A DNA stretch of 64,000 nt from Spirometra erinaceieuropaei. Lineage: Eukaryota; Platyhelminthes; Cestoda; Diphyllobothriidea; Diphyllobothriidae. A program made the position numbers and the translations under genes. The notes under the pieces are model-generated. The model saw nothing but the letters and a program-made list of their open reading frames with translations. It was not told the DNA's origin and did no database searches. The stretch covers positions 426,832-490,831 of the forward strand of contig CACRXP010000162.1 of the NCBI GenBank assembly GCA_902702965.1. The letters run 5' to 3'. Within the stretch, counting starts at the first letter, position 1. The number at the start of each line of letters is the position of its first letter. Of the stretch, positions 13,557-27,959 are shown piece after piece.

Positions 13557-13560
13557 AACC
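13557..13560. other. Strand-switch junction: head-to-head telomere-like arrays
   Basis: The plus-oriented monomer stops inside its AT-rich box at CTGATTAA (ending 13,558). The next bases, CCTAGCCCTAACCCTAACCG, are the middle of a monomer in the opposite orientation. Both partners can claim only the AA at 13,557-13,558, so the join has about 2 bp of microhomology and no filler. Neither flanking half-monomer is a mirror image of the other, which argues against a simple read fold-back. Fusion, inversion within the array and assembly chimerism remain possible. Confidence 0.9.
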
Positions 13561-16500
13561 TAGCCCTAACCCTAACCGTAAACATTATTCTAAATCTGAC
13601 CCTAGCACTAACCTTTAGCCTCAGCCTTACCCTAGCAATAACGCCGACCCTGATCCTAACACTTAAATGCATCCTACACTTAAATCTATAATTAATCACA
13701 GTCCAAGCCCGAAACCGAAGCCAAACACTGAACGTAACACTAACCATAGCCCTAACCCTAACCCTAACCGTAAAAATTATTCTAAACCTGAACCTAGCCC
13801 TAAAATTTTGCCTAAGCCTTACCCTAGCCATAAGGCCGACCCTGATCCTAACTCTTAAATGCATCCTAAACATAAATCCAAAATTAATCATTGTCCATGA
13901 CCGAAACCGAATCCAAACCCTGATCGTAACACTACAACTAGCCCTAAACCTAACCGTAAACATTATTCAAAACCTGACCCTAGCCCTAAACTTTAGCCTA
14001 AGCCTTACCCTAGCCATAACGCCGACCATGATCCTATCACTTAAATGCATCCTTAACATAAATCTAGAATTAATCACATTCCAATCCCGAAACCGAAGCC
14101 AAAACCTGACCGCAAACCTAACACTAGCCCTAACCCTGACCCTAACCGTAAAAATTATTCTAAACCTGAACCTAGCCCTAGCCTTTAGCCAAAGCCTTAC
14201 CCTAGGCATAACGCCGACCCTGATCCTAATACTTAAATGCATCATAAACATAAATCTATAATTTAACACAGTCCATGCCCTAAACCGATGCCAAACCCTG
14301 ACCGTAACCCTAACCCTAGCACTAACCCTAACCCTAATCGTAAACATTATTCTAAACCTGACCCTAGACCTAACCTTTAGCCTAAGCCATACCCTAGCCA
14401 TAACGCCGACCCTGATCCTAACAATTAAATGCATCCTAAACATAAATCTATAATTAGTCACTCTCCAAGCCCGAAACCGATGCCAAACCCTCACCGTAAC
14501 CCTAACCCTAGCCCTAACCCTAAGCGTAAACATCATTCTAAACCTGACACTAGAACTAAACTTTAGCCTAAGCCTTACCCTAGCCATAACGCCGACCCTG
14601 ATCCTAACACTTAAATGCATCCTAAGCATAAATCTAAAATTAATCACTCTCCATGCCCTTAACCGAAGCCAAACCCTCACCGTAACCCTAACACTAGCCC
14701 TAAACCTAAGCGTAAACATTATTCTAAACCTGACACTAGAACTAAACTTTAGCCTAAGCCTTACCCTAGCCATAACGCCGACCCTGATCCTAACACTTAA
14801 ATGCATCCTATACATAAATCTAAAATTAATCACAGTCCAAGCCCGAAACCGAAGCCAAACCCTGACCGTAACAATAACCCTAGCACTAACCCTAACACTA
14901 ACCGTAAAAATTATACGAAACCTGAACCTGGACCTAAACTTCAGCCTAAGCCTTAGCCTAGGCATAACGCCGACCCTGATCCTAACAGTTAAATGCATCC
15001 TAAATATAAATATAAAATTAATCACAGTCCAATCCCGAAACCGAAGCCAAACCCAGACCCTAACACAAAAACTAGCCCTAACACTAACACTAACCGTAAA
15101 CAATTTACAAAACCTGACGCTTTAGACTGAACCTTTATCCTAAGCCTTTCCCTATCCATAACGCCGACCCTGATCCTAACACTTAAATGCATCCTAAACA
15201 TAAATCTGAAATTAATCACAGACCAAGCCCGAAACCGAATTCAAACCCTGACAGTAACCCTAGACCTCACCCTAAACCTAACCGTTAAAATTATTCTAAA
15301 CCTGACCCTAGCCCTAAACTTTTGCCTAAGCCTTACCGTACCCATGACGCCGACCCTGATCCTAACACTTAAATACATCCTAAACATAAATCTGAAATTA
15401 ATCACAGACCAAGCCCGAAACCGAAGTCAAACCCTGACAATAACCCTAGAACTCACCCTAAACCTAACCGTTAAAATTATTCTAAACCTCACCCTAGGCC
15501 TTACCTTTAGCCAAAGCGTTACCCTAGCCATAACGCCGACCCTGATCCTAACACTTAAATGCATCCTAAACATAAATATAAAATTAATCACAGTCCAATC
15601 CCGAAACCGAATCCAAAACCTGACCGTAACCATAAACCTAGCCCTAACCCTAACCCTAACCGTAAAAATTATTCTAAACCTGACCCTAGCACTAACCTTT
15701 AGCCTAAGCCTTACCCTAGCCATAACGCCGACCCTGATCCTAACACTTAAATGCATGGTAAATTTAAATCTAACATTAATCACAGTCCAAGCCCGACACG
15801 GAAGCCAAACCCTGACCGTAACACTAACCCTAGCGCTAACCCTAACCCTAACCGTAAACATTATTCTCAACCTGACCCTAGAACAAACCTTTAGCCTAAG
15901 CCTTACCCTAGCCATAACGCCGACCCTTATCCTAACACTTAAATGCATCCTAAACATAAATCTAAAATTAATCTCAGTGCAAGCCCGAATCCGATGCCAA
16001 ACCCCGAGCGTAAACCTAACCATAGAACTAACCCTAAACCTAAACGTATATATTATTCTAAACCTGATCCGAAACCTAAACTTTAGCCTAAGCCTTACCC
16101 TAGCCACAACGCCGGACCTCATCCTAACACTTAAATGCATCCTAAACATAAATCTAAAATTAATCACAGTCCTTGGCCGAAACCGAAGCCATACCCTTAC
16201 CGTAAATATAACCCCAGAACTAACCCTAACCGTAAAAATTATTCTAAACCTGACCCTAGACCTAACCTTTAGCCTAAGCCTTACCCTAGCCATAACGCCG
16301 ACCCTGATCCTACCACTTAAATGCATCCTAAAAATAAATCTGAAATTAATCACAGACCAAGCCCGAAACCGAAGTCAAACCCTGACCGTAACCCTAGACC
16401 TCACCCTAACGCTAACCGTTAAAATTATTCTAAACCTGATCCTAGCCCTAACCTTTTGCCTAAGCCTTACCGTACCCATGACGCCGACCCTGATCCTAAC

Positions 16501-17130
16501 ACATAAATACATCCTAAACATAAATCTAAAATTAATCACAGTCCAAGCCCGAAACCTAAGCCAAACCCTGACCTTAACAATAACACTAGCCCTAACCATA
16601 AACCTAACCGTAAAAATTATTCTAAACATGAACCTAGCCCTTACCTTTAGCCTAAGAGTTACCCTAGCCATAACGCCGACCCTGATCCTAACACTTAAAT
16701 GCATCCTAAACGTAAATCTAAAATTAAACACAGTCCAAGCCCGAAACCGAATCCTTAACCTGACCGTAACCATAACCCTAGCACTAACCCTAACCCTCAC
16801 CGTAAACATTATTCTCAACCTGAACCTAGAACTAACCTTTAGCCTAAGCCTTACCCTAGCCATAACGCCGACACTGATCCTAACACTTAAATGCATCCTA
16901 AACATAAATCTAAAATTAATCTCAGTGCAAGCCCGAATCCGAAGCCAAACCCTGAGCGTAAACTTAACCATAGAACTAACCCTAAAACTAAACGTAAATA
17001 TTATTCTAAACCTGACCCTAGACCTAAACTTTAGCCTAAGCCTTACCCTAGCCACAACGCCGAACCTCATCCTAACACTTAAATGCATCCTAAACATTAA
17101 TCTAAAATTATTCACAGTCCAATCCCGAAA

Positions 17131-17990
17131 CAGATTCCAAACCCTGACCGTAAACCTAAATCTTCCCCTAACACTTACACTAACAGTAAACAATATAAAA
17201 AACTTGACGCTTTAGCCTGAACCTTTATCCTAATCCTTACCCTAGCCATAAGACCGAACCTGAACCTAACACTTAAATACATCCTAAATATAAATCTAAA
17301 TTTACTCACAGTCCAAGCCCGAAACCGATGCCAAAACCTGACCGTAACAATAAACCTATCCCTAACCCTAACCCTAACAGTAAACATAATTCTAAACCTG
17401 AACCTTGCCCTAAACTTTAGCCTAAAACTTACACTAGACATATCGGCGACCCTGATCCTAACACTTAAATGCATCCTAAACAGAAATCTAAAATTAATCA
17501 CAGTCCAAGCCCGAAACCGAATCTATACCCTGACCGTAACCCTAACCCTAGCACTGACCCTAACCCTAAACGTAAAAATTCATCTAAAACTGACCCTAGC
17601 CCTAACCTTCAGCCTAAGCCTTACCCTAGCCTTAACGCCGACCCTGATCCTAACACTTAAATGCATCCTTAACATAAATCTAAAATTAATCACAGTCCAA
17701 GCCCGAAACCGAAGCCAAAACCTGACCGTAACACTAACCCTACACCTAAAACTAACCCTAACCGTAAATATTATTCTAAACCTGACCCTAGCCCTAAACT
17801 TTGGCCTAAGCCTTATCCTAGCCATAAAGCCGACCCTGATCCTAACTCATAAATGCATCCTAAACATAAATCGAAAATTAATCACAGTCCAAGCCCGAAA
17901 CAGATTCCAAACCCTGACCGTAAACATAAATCTTCCCCTAACACTTAAACTAACAGTAAACAATATAAAAAACTTGACGCTATATACTGA
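17131..17990 (-). repeat. Four-monomer (770-bp) repeat
   Basis: The unusual words CAGATTCCAAACCCTGACCG and AATCTTCCCCTAACACTTA, followed by a variant box, occur from 17,131 and again from 17,901. The two copies share the same TAAACAATATAAAAAACTTG lead-in to the box, which other boxes lack, so the duplication is fairly recent. Confidence 0.7.
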
Positions 17991-20900
17991 ACCTTTATCC
18001 TAATCCTTACCCTAGCCATAAAGCCGACCCTGATCTTAACACTTAAATGCATCCTTAACATAAATCTATAATTAATCATGGTCCAAGCCCGAAACCGAAT
18101 CCAAACCCTGACCGTAACAATAACACTAACCCTAAACCTAACCGTAAACATATTTCTAAACCTGACCCTAGCACTAAACTTTAGCATAAGCCTTACACTA
18201 GCCATAAAGCCGACCCTGATCCTAACGCTTAAATGCATCCTAAACATAAATCTTAATTAATCACAGTCCAAGACCGAAACCCAAGCCAAACACTGACCGT
18301 AACCAAAACCCTAGAACTAACCCTAACGCTAACCGTAAACATTATTCTAAACCTGACCCTAGCCCTAACCTTTAGCCTAAGCCTTAACCTATCCATAACG
18401 CTCACCCTGATCCTAACACTTAAATGCATCCTAAACATAAATCAAAAATTAATCACTGGCCAAGCCCGAAACCGTATCCAAACCCTGACCGTAACCCTAA
18501 AACTAGCCCTAACCCTAAACCTTACCGTAATTATTATTCTAAACCTGACCCTAGAACTAACCTTTAGCCTAAGCCTTACCCTAGCCACAACGCCGACCCT
18601 CATCCTAACATTTGAATGCATCCTAAACATAAATCTAAAATTAATCACAGTCCATGCCCGAAACCGAAGCCATACCCTGACCGTAAAAATAAGCCTCGAA
18701 CTAACCCTAACACTATCCATAAAAATTATTCTAAAGCTGACCCTAGCCCTAACCTTTAGCCTAAGCCTTACCCTAGCCATAACGCCGACCCTGATCCTAA
18801 CACTTAAATGCATCCTAAAAATAAATCTAAAATTAATCACAGTCCAATGCCGAAACAGAAGCGAAACCCTGACCGTAACCCTAAATCTTGCCGTCACACT
18901 TAAGTAACCGTAAACAATATTCAAAGATTGACGCTTTAGACTGAACCTTTATCCTACGCCTTACCCTAGCCATAAGGCCGAACCTGAACCTAACACTTAA
19001 ATGCATCCTAAACATAAATCAAAAATTAATCACAGACCAAGCCCGAAACCGAAGCCAAACCCTGACCTTAAACCTAACCCTAGCCCTGACCCTAACCCTA
19101 ACCGAAAACATTAATCTAAAACTGACCCTAGCCCCAACCTTCAGCCTTAGCCTTACCGTAGCCATAACGCCGACCCCGATCCTAACACTTAAATGCATCC
19201 TAAACATAAATCTAAATTAATCACAGTCCAAGCCCGAAACCGAAGCCAAACCCTGACCCTAACGCTAACCATAGCCCTAACCCTAACGCTAACGTAAAAA
19301 TTATTCTAAACCCAACCCTAGCCCTAACCTTTAGCCTAAGCCTTACCCTAGCCATAACGCCGACCCTGATCCTAACACTTAAATGCATCCTAAACAGAAA
19401 GCTAAAATTACTCACAGTCCAAGCCCGAAACCGAATCCTAACCCTGACCGTAACATTAACCCGAGCACTAACACTAACCCTAACCGTACAAATTATTCTA
19501 AAACTGACCCTAGCCCAAACCTTTAGCCTAAGCCTTACCCTAGCCATAAAGCCGACCCTGATCCTAACACTTAAATGCATCCTAAAAATAAATCTATGAT
19601 TAATCACAGTCCAAGACCGAAACCGAAGCCAAACCCTGACCGTAACCATAAACCTAGCCCTAACAATAACCCTAACCTTAAAAATTTATCTAAACCTGAC
19701 CCTAGCCCGAACCTTTAGCCTAAGCCTTTCCTTAGCCATAACGCCGACCCTGGTCCTAATACTTAAATGCATCCTAAACATATAACTAAAATTAATCACA
19801 GTCCAAGCCCGAAACCGAAGCCAAACCCTTACCGTAACCCTAACCCCAGCCCTAACCCTAAACCTAACCGTAAACATTATTCTAAACCTAACCCTAGCCC
19901 TAACCTTTAGCCGAAGCCTTACCCTAGCCCTAACGCCGACCGTGATCCTAACACTTAAATGCATCCTAAACATAAATATAAATTACTCACAGTCCAAGCC
20001 CGAAACCGAATCCAAACACTGACCGTAACCCTAACCATATCCCTAACCCTTACCCTAACCTAAAAATTATTCTAAACCTGACCCTAGCCCTAAACTTTAG
20101 CCTAAGCCTTACCCTAGCCATAAAGCCGACCCTGATCCTAACTCTTAAATGCATCCTAAACATAAATCTAAAATTAATCACAGTCCAAGCCCGAAACGAA
20201 GCCATAACCTGACCGTAACACTAACCCTAGACCTAACCCTAACTCTAACCGTAAACATTATTCTAAACCTGACCCTAGCCCTAACCTTTAGCCTAAGCCT
20301 TACCGTAGCCCTAAAGCCGACCGTGATCCTAACACTTAAATGCATCCTAAACATAAATCTAAAATTACTCACAGTCCAAGCCCGAAACCGAATCCAAACC
20401 CTGACCGTAACACTAACCATAGCCCTAACCCTAACCCTAACCGTAAAAATTATTCTAAACCTGACCCTAGCAATAACCTTTAGCCTAAGCCTTACCCTAG
20501 CCATAAAGCCGACCATGAGCCTAACTCTTAAATGCATCCTAAACATAAATCTGAAATTAATCACAGTCCAATAACGAAACCGAATTCAAACCCTGTCCCT
20601 AACACTAAAAATGGCCCTAACCCTAACGCTAACAGGAAACATTATTCTAAACCTGACCCTATATCTAACCATTAGCCTAAGCCTTACCCTAGCCATAACG
20701 CCGTTCCTGATCCTAACACTTAAATGCATCCTAAACATAAATCTAAAATAAATCACTGTCCAATCCCGAAACCGAAGTCAAACACTGACCGTAAACCTAA
20801 ACTTAGCACTAACCCAAACCCTAAACGTAATAATTATTCTAAACCTGACCCTAGCCCTAACCTTCAGCCTAAGCCTTACCCTAGCCATAACGCCGACCCT

Positions 20901-23220
20901 GATCCTAACACTTAAATGCATCCTAAATATAAATCTAAAATTAATCACAGTCCAAGCCCGGAACCGAAGCCCAAACCTGGCCGTAACACTAACCCTAGCC
21001 CCAACCCGAACCCTAACCGTAAACATTAATCTAAACCTGAACCTAGCCCTTACCATTAGCCTAAGCCTTAACCTAGCCATAACGCCGACCCTGATCCTAG
21101 GACTCAAATGCATCCTTAACATAAATCTAAAATTAATCACTGTCCTAGCCCGAAACCGACGCCAAATTCTGACGTAAACATAAGCCTATCCCTAACGCTA
21201 ACGCTAACCGTAAACATTATTCTAAACATGACCCTAGCCCTAACCTTTAGCCTAAGCCTTACCCTAGCCCTAACGCTGACCGTGACCCTAACACTTAAAT
21301 GCATACTAAACATAAATCTAAAATTACTCACAGTCCAAGCCCGAAACCGAATCCAAACCCTGACCGTAACCCTAACCATAGCCCTAACCCTAACCCTGAC
21401 CGTAAACATTATTCTAAACCTGACACTAGCAATAACCTTTAGCCTAAGCCTTACCCTAGCCATAAAGCCGACCCTGATCCTAACTCTTAAATGCATCCTA
21501 AACATAAATCTAAAATTAATCACAGTCCAAGCCCGAAACCGAATTCAAACCCTGTCCGTAAACATAAAAATGGTCCTAACCCTAACGCTAACCGTAAATA
21601 TTATTCTAAGCCTGACCCTATCCCTAACCATTAGCCTAAGCCTTACCCTAGCCATAACGCCGTCCCTGATCCTAACACTTAAATGCATCTTTAATATAAA
21701 TCTAAAATTAATCAAAGCCCAAGACCTAATCCGAAGCCAAACCGTGACCGTTACACTAACCCTAGCACTAACACTAACCCTAACCATAAAATTTATTCTA
21801 AACCTGAACCTAGACCTAACCTTTTGCCTAAGCCTTAACCCAGCAATAACGCCGACCCTGATCCTAACACTTAAATGCATCCTAAATATAAATCTAAAAT
21901 AAATCACTGTCCAATACCGAAACCGAAGCCAAACCCTGACCGTAAACCTAAACGTAGCACTAACCCTAACCCTAAACGCAATCGTTATTCTAAACCTGAC
22001 CCTAGCCCTAACCTTTAGCCTAAGCCTTACCCTAGCCATAACGCCGACCCTGATCCTGACACTGAAATGCATCCTAAACATAAATCTAAAATTAATCACA
22101 GTCCAAGCCCGGAACCGAAGCCCAAACATGGCCGTAACACTAACCCTAGCCCTAACCCGAACCCTAACCTTAACAATTATGCTAAACCTGACCCTAGCCC
22201 TAACCATTAGCCTAAGCCTTAACCTTGCCATAACGCCGACCCTGATCCTAACTCTTAAATGCATCGAAAACATAAATCTAAAATGAATCACATTCCAAGC
22301 CCGAAACCGAAGCCAAACCCTGACCCTAACCCTAAGACTAGCCCTTACACTAACACTAAGCGTAAACATTATTCAAAACCGAAAAATTTAGACTGAACCT
22401 GTAGCCTAAGCCTTACTCTAGCCATAACGCCGACCCTGATCCTAACACTTAAATGCATCCTAAACATAAATCTAAAATAAATCACAGTTCAAGACCGAAA
22501 CCGTAGCCAAACCCTGACCGTAACCCTAAACCTAGCACTAACCCTAAAACTAACCGTAAAAAATTTCAAAATCTGACGCTTTAGATTGAACCTTTATCCT
22601 AAGCCTTAACCTAGCCATAACGCCGACCCTGATTCTAACAATAAATGCATCCTTAACCTAATTCTAAAATTAATCACAGTCCAATCCCGAAACCGAAGTC
22701 AAACCCTGTCCCTAACCCTAAAAATGGCCCTAACCCTAACGCTAACAGGAAACATTATTCTAAACCTGACCCTATATCTAACCGTTTGCCTAAGCCTTAC
22801 CCTAGCCATAACGCCGTCACTGATCCTAACACTTAAATGCATCCTAAACATAAATCTATAATAAATCACTGTCCAATCCCGAAACTGAACCCCAACCCTG
22901 ACCGTAAACCTAAACTTAGCACTAACCCTAACCCTAAGCGTAATTATTATTCTAAACCTGACCCTAGCCCTAACCTTCAGCCTAAGCCTTACACTAGCCA
23001 TAACGCCGACCCTGATCCTAACACTTAAATGCATCCTAAATATAAATCTAATATTAATCACAGTCCTAGCCCGGAACCGAAGCCCAAACCTGGCCGTAAC
23101 CATAACCCTAGCCCCAACCCGAACCCTAACCGTAAAAATTATTCTAAACCTGAACCTAGCCCTAACCATTAGCCTAAGCCTTAACCTAGCCATAACGCCG
23201 ACCCTGATCCTAACACTTAA

Positions 23221-23600
23221 ATGCATCCTAAATATAAATCTAAAATTAATCACAGTCCAATCCCGAAACCGACGCCAAATCCTGACTTAACCCTAAGCGA
23301 ATCCCTAACGCTAACGCTAACCGTAAACATCATTCTAAACCTGACACTAGCCCTAATCTTTAGCCTAAGCCTTACCCTAGCCATAACGCCGACCCTGATC
23401 CTAACACTTAATTGCATCCTAAATATAAATCTAAAATTAATCACAGTCCAATCCCGAAACCGACGCCAAATCCTGACTTAACCCTAAGAGAATCCCTAAC
23501 GCTAACGATAACCGTAATCATTATTCTAACCCTGACCCTAGCCCTAACCTTTAGCCTAAGCCTTACCCTAGCCATAAGGCCGACCCTGATCCTAACACTT
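23221..23600 (-). repeat. Adjacent single-monomer duplication
   Basis: The private word GACGCCAAATCCTGACTTAA occurs at 23,271 and 23,462, 191 bp apart, in neighbouring monomers that agree almost throughout. Neighbouring monomers elsewhere are usually much less alike, so this is a local one-unit duplication, recent relative to the array. Confidence 0.75.
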
Positions 23601-24564
23601 AAATGCATCCTAAACATAAATCTAAAATTAATCACAGGCCAAGCCCGAAACCGAAGCCAAACCCTGACCGTAACCCTAAACCTAGCCCTAACTCAAAACC
23701 AAACCGTAAACAATATTCAAAACCTGACGCTTTAGACTGAACCTATAGCCTAAGCCTTACCCTAGCAATAACGCCGACCCTGATCCTAACACTTAAATGC
23801 TTCTTAAATAAAATATAAAATTAATTACAGTCCAAGAACGAAACCTAAGCCAAAAAATGACCGTAACCCTAACAATAGCCCTAACCCTAACCCTACACGT
23901 AATCATAAATCTAAAACTGAAACTAGCCCTAAAATTTAGCCTAAGCCTTACCCTAGCCATAACGCCGACCCTGATCCTAGCACTTAAAAGCATCCTTAAA
24001 ATAAATCTAAAATTAATCACAGTCCAAGCGGGAAACCAAAGACAAACCATGACCGTAACCATAGATCTAGACCTAAGCCTAACATTAACCGTAAGCAATA
24101 TTCAAAATCTGACGATTTAGACTCAAGCTTTAGCCTAAGCCTTACTCTAGCCATAACGCCGACCCTGATCCTACCACTTAAATCATCCTTATAATAAATC
24201 TTAATTTAATCACAGTCCAAGCCCGAAACCGAAGCCAAACCCTGAGTGTAAGCCTAAAACTAGAACTAACCCTAACGCTAATTGTAAACATTATTCTAAA
24301 CCTGAACCTAGCCCTATCCTTTAGCCTAAGCCTTACCCTAGCCATAACGCCGTCCCTGATACTAACACTTAAATGCATCCTTAACATAAATCTATAAATA
24401 ATCAGAGTCCAAGCCCGAAACCGAAGCCAAACCCTGACCGTAACACTAACACTAGACCTAACCCTAATCCTAACCGTAATCATTATTCTAAACCTGAACC
24501 TAGACCTAACCTTTCGCCTAAGCCTTACCCTAGCCATAACGCCGACCCTGATCCTAACAATTAA

Positions 24565-27305
24565 ATGCATCCTAAATATAAATCTAAAATTAATCACAGG
24601 CCAAACCCGAATCCGAAGCCAAACCCTGACCGTAACACTAACACTAGACCTAACCCTAATCCTAACCGTAATCATTATTCTAAACCTGAACCTAGACCTA
24701 ACCTTTCGCGAAGCCTTAACCTAGCCATAACGCCGACCCTGATCCTAACTCTTAAATGCATCCTAATAATAAATCTAAAATTAATCACATTCCAAGCCCG
24801 AAACCGAAGCCAAACCCTGACCGTAACCGTAAACCTAGCCCCAACCATAACCCTCAGCGTAAACATTAATCTAAACCTGACCCTAGCAATAACCTTTTGC
24901 CTAAACCTTAACCTCGCCATAACCCCGACCCTGATCCTAACTCTTAAATGCATCCTAAACATAAATCAGAAATTATTCACAGTCAATGCCCGAAACCGAA
25001 GCCAAATGCTGACCGTAAACCTTAGCCTAGCCCGAACCCTAAATTTAACCGTAAACATTATTCTAAACCGAACACTTTAGACTGAACCTTTAGCATAAGC
25101 CTTACCCTAGACATAACGCCGACCCTGATCCTAACTCTTAAATGCATCCTAAAGATAAATGAAAAATTAATCACAGTCCAAGACCGAAACCGAAGCCAAA
25201 CACTCACCGTAACACTTACCCTATCCCTAACCCTAACGCTAACCGAAAACATTATTTTAAACCTGACCCTAGCCCTAACCTTTTGCCTAAGCCTTAACCT
25301 AGACATAACGCCGACCCTGATCCTAACTCTTAAATGCATCCTAAAAATAAATCTGAAATTATTCACAGTCTATGCCCGAAACCGAAGCCAAAACTTGACC
25401 GTGACCCTTAGCCTAGCCCGAACCCTTACCCTAACCGTAAACATTATTCAAAAGAGAACACTTTAGAATTAACCTTTAGCCTAAGCCTTACCCTAGCCAT
25501 AACGCCGACCCTGATCCTAACATTTAAAATGATTCTAAAATTAATATAAAATTAATCACAGTCCATGCACGAAACCCAATCCAAGCCCTGACCTTAAGCA
25601 TATCCCTAGACCTAACCCTAACCCTAACCGTAAAAATTATTCTAAACCTGACCTTAGACCTAACCTTTAGCCTAAGCCTTAACCTGGCCGTAACGCCGAC
25701 CCTGATCCTAACTCTTAAATGCATACTAAACATAAATCTATAATTAATCAATGTCCAGGCCCGAAACCGAAGCCAAAACCTGACCGTAACCATACCCCTA
25801 GCAATAACCCTAACCCTAACCGTAAACATTATTCTAAACCTGACCCTAGCCCTAACCTTTTGCCTAAGCCTTACCCTAAACATAACGCCGACCCTGATCC
25901 TAACACTTAAATGCATCATAAACATAAATCTAAAATAAATCACAGTCCAAGCCCTAAAGCGAATCCAAACCCTGACCGAAACCCTAACCATGGCCCTAAC
26001 CCTAACCCTAACTGTAAGAATTATTCTAAACCTGAGCCTAGCCCTAACATTTAGCCTAAGACTTAACCTAGCCATAACGCCGACCCTGATCCTAACACTT
26101 AAATGCAACCTAAACATAAATATATAATAAATCACAGTCCAAGCCCTAAAGCGAAGCCAAACGCTGACCGTAACCCTAACCATAGCCCTAACCCTAACCC
26201 TAACCGTAATCATTATTCTAAACCTGAACCTAGACCTAAACTTTAGCCTAAGCCTTACCCTAGCCACAACGCCGACCCTGATCCTAACACTTACATGCAT
26301 CCTAAATATAAATCTAAAATTTATCACAGGCCAAACCCGAATCCGAAGCCAAAACCTGACCGTAACACTAACACTAGACCTAAACGTAATCCTAACCGTA
26401 ATCATTATTCTAAACCTGAACCTAGCCCGAACCTTTCGCCTAAGCCTTACCCTAGCCATAACGCCGACCCTGATCCAAACTCTTAAATGCATCCTAATAA
26501 TAAATCTAAAATTAATCACATTCCAAGCCCGAAACCGAAGCCAAACCCTGACCGTAACCTTAACCCTAGCCCCAACCATAACCCTAACCGTAAAAATTAA
26601 TCTAAACCTGACCCTAGCCCTAACCTTTTGCCTAAACCTTAACCTCGCCATAACCCCGACCCTGATCCTAACTCTTAAATGCATCCTAAACATAAATCAG
26701 AAATTATTCACAGTCAATGCCCGAAACCGAATCCAAAAGCTGACCGTAAACATTAGCCTAGCCCGAACCCTAACCCTAACCGTAAACATTATTCTAAACC
26801 GAACACTTTAGACTGAACCTTTAGCATAAGCCTTACTCTAGACATAACGCCGACCCTGATCCTAACTCTTAAATGCATCCTAAAGATAAATCAAAAATTA
26901 ATCACAGTCCAAGCCCCAAAACCGAAGCCAAAACCTGAACTTAACACTAAGCCTATCCCTAACCCTAACGCTAACCGAAAACATTATTCTAAACCTGACC
27001 CTAGCCCTAACATTTTGCCTAAGCCTTAACCTAGACATAACGCCGACCCTGATCCTAACTCATAAATGCATCCTAAAAATAAATCTGAAATTATTCAGAG
27101 TCTATGCCCGAAACCGAAGCCAAAACTTGACCGTGACCCTTAGCCTAGCCCGAACGCTTACACTAACCGTAAACATAATTCAAAACAGAACACTTTAGAA
27201 TTAACCTTTAGCCTAAGCCTTACCCTAGCCATAACGCCGACCCTGATCCTAACATTTAAAATGATCCTAAAATTAATATAAAATTAATCACAGTCCATGC
27301 CCGAA
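24565..27305 (-). repeat. Higher-order repeat, nine monomers (1.73 kb offset)
   Basis: Segments 24,565-25,570 and 26,295-27,305 correspond at a constant offset of about 1,732 bp. They share the pair of variant boxes (25,068/25,453 and 26,799/27,185), the lead word CAGGCCAAACCCGAATCCG, and a deletion-bearing monomer ending CATTTAAAATGAT. The material between them (25,570-26,295) is different, so the offset contains both repeated and private monomers. Confidence 0.75.
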
Positions 27306-27959
27306 ACCGAATCCAAAGCCTGAGCGTAAGACTACCCCTAGCAATAACCCTAACCCTAACCGTAAACATTATTCTAAACCTGACCCTAGCCCTAACCTTT
27401 CGCCTAAGCCTTACCCTAAACATAACGCCAACCCTGATCCTAACACTTAAATGCATCCTAAACATAAATCTAAAATTATTCACAGTCCAAACCGTAAACA
27501 TTAATCTAAACCTGACCCTAGATCTAAACTTTAGCCTAAGACTTACACTAGCCATATCGCCGACCCTGATCCTAACACTAAAATGCATCCTGAATATAAA
27601 TCTAAAATTAATCACAGTCCAAGCCCGAAACCGAAGCCATAACCTGACCGTAACCCTAACCCTAGCCCTACCCCTTACAGTAACCGTAAACATTAATTTA
27701 AACCTGACCCTAGCCCGAAAATTTAGCCTAAGCCTTCCCCTAGCCATAACAACGACCCTGATCCTAACACGTAAGTACATCCTAAAAATAAATCTATAAT
27801 TAATAACAGTCCAAGCCCGAAACCGAAGACAAAACCTGTCCGTAACTATAACCCTAGCCCTAACCTTAAAACTAACAGTAAACATTATTCTAAACCTGAC
27901 CCTAGCCCGAATATTTAGCCTAAGCCTTACCCTATCCATAACGCCGACCCTGATCCTAA

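Larger units (their letters stand above)
1..13558 (+). repeat. Left arm of telomere-derived 192-bp satellite, G-rich strand on plus
   Basis: About 70 tandem monomers, recognised by recurring landmarks: an AT-rich box with the palindrome ATGCAT, a conserved GTCGGCGTTATGG segment, a telomere-like core of GGGTTA/GGGCTA hexamers, and a CGGTTTCGGGCTTGGACTG segment. Spacing of the GCATTT landmark is 194, 192, 192, 193 and 190 bp in the first kilobase. The array is already running at base 1, so its left end lies outside the window. Monomers differ by point changes scattered throughout, so this is an old, incompletely homogenised array. It encodes no recognisable protein; the long open frames are explained by the 6-bp register. 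Subtelomeric placement is inferred from the telomere-like motif. It could also be an interstitial satellite. Confidence 0.95.

Noticed and set aside
13400..13720. Sequencing fold-back palindrome as the cause of the strand switch
   Set aside because: The two sides are not mirror images at the junction and the matching blocks lie at different distances from it; a chimeric assembly join is still possible and is noted as such.
15344..17215. 623-residue leucine/threonine-rich open frame on plus resembling a membrane protein
   Set aside because: The hydrophobic pattern is the translation of CTAACC-type hexamers in another frame of the same satellite.
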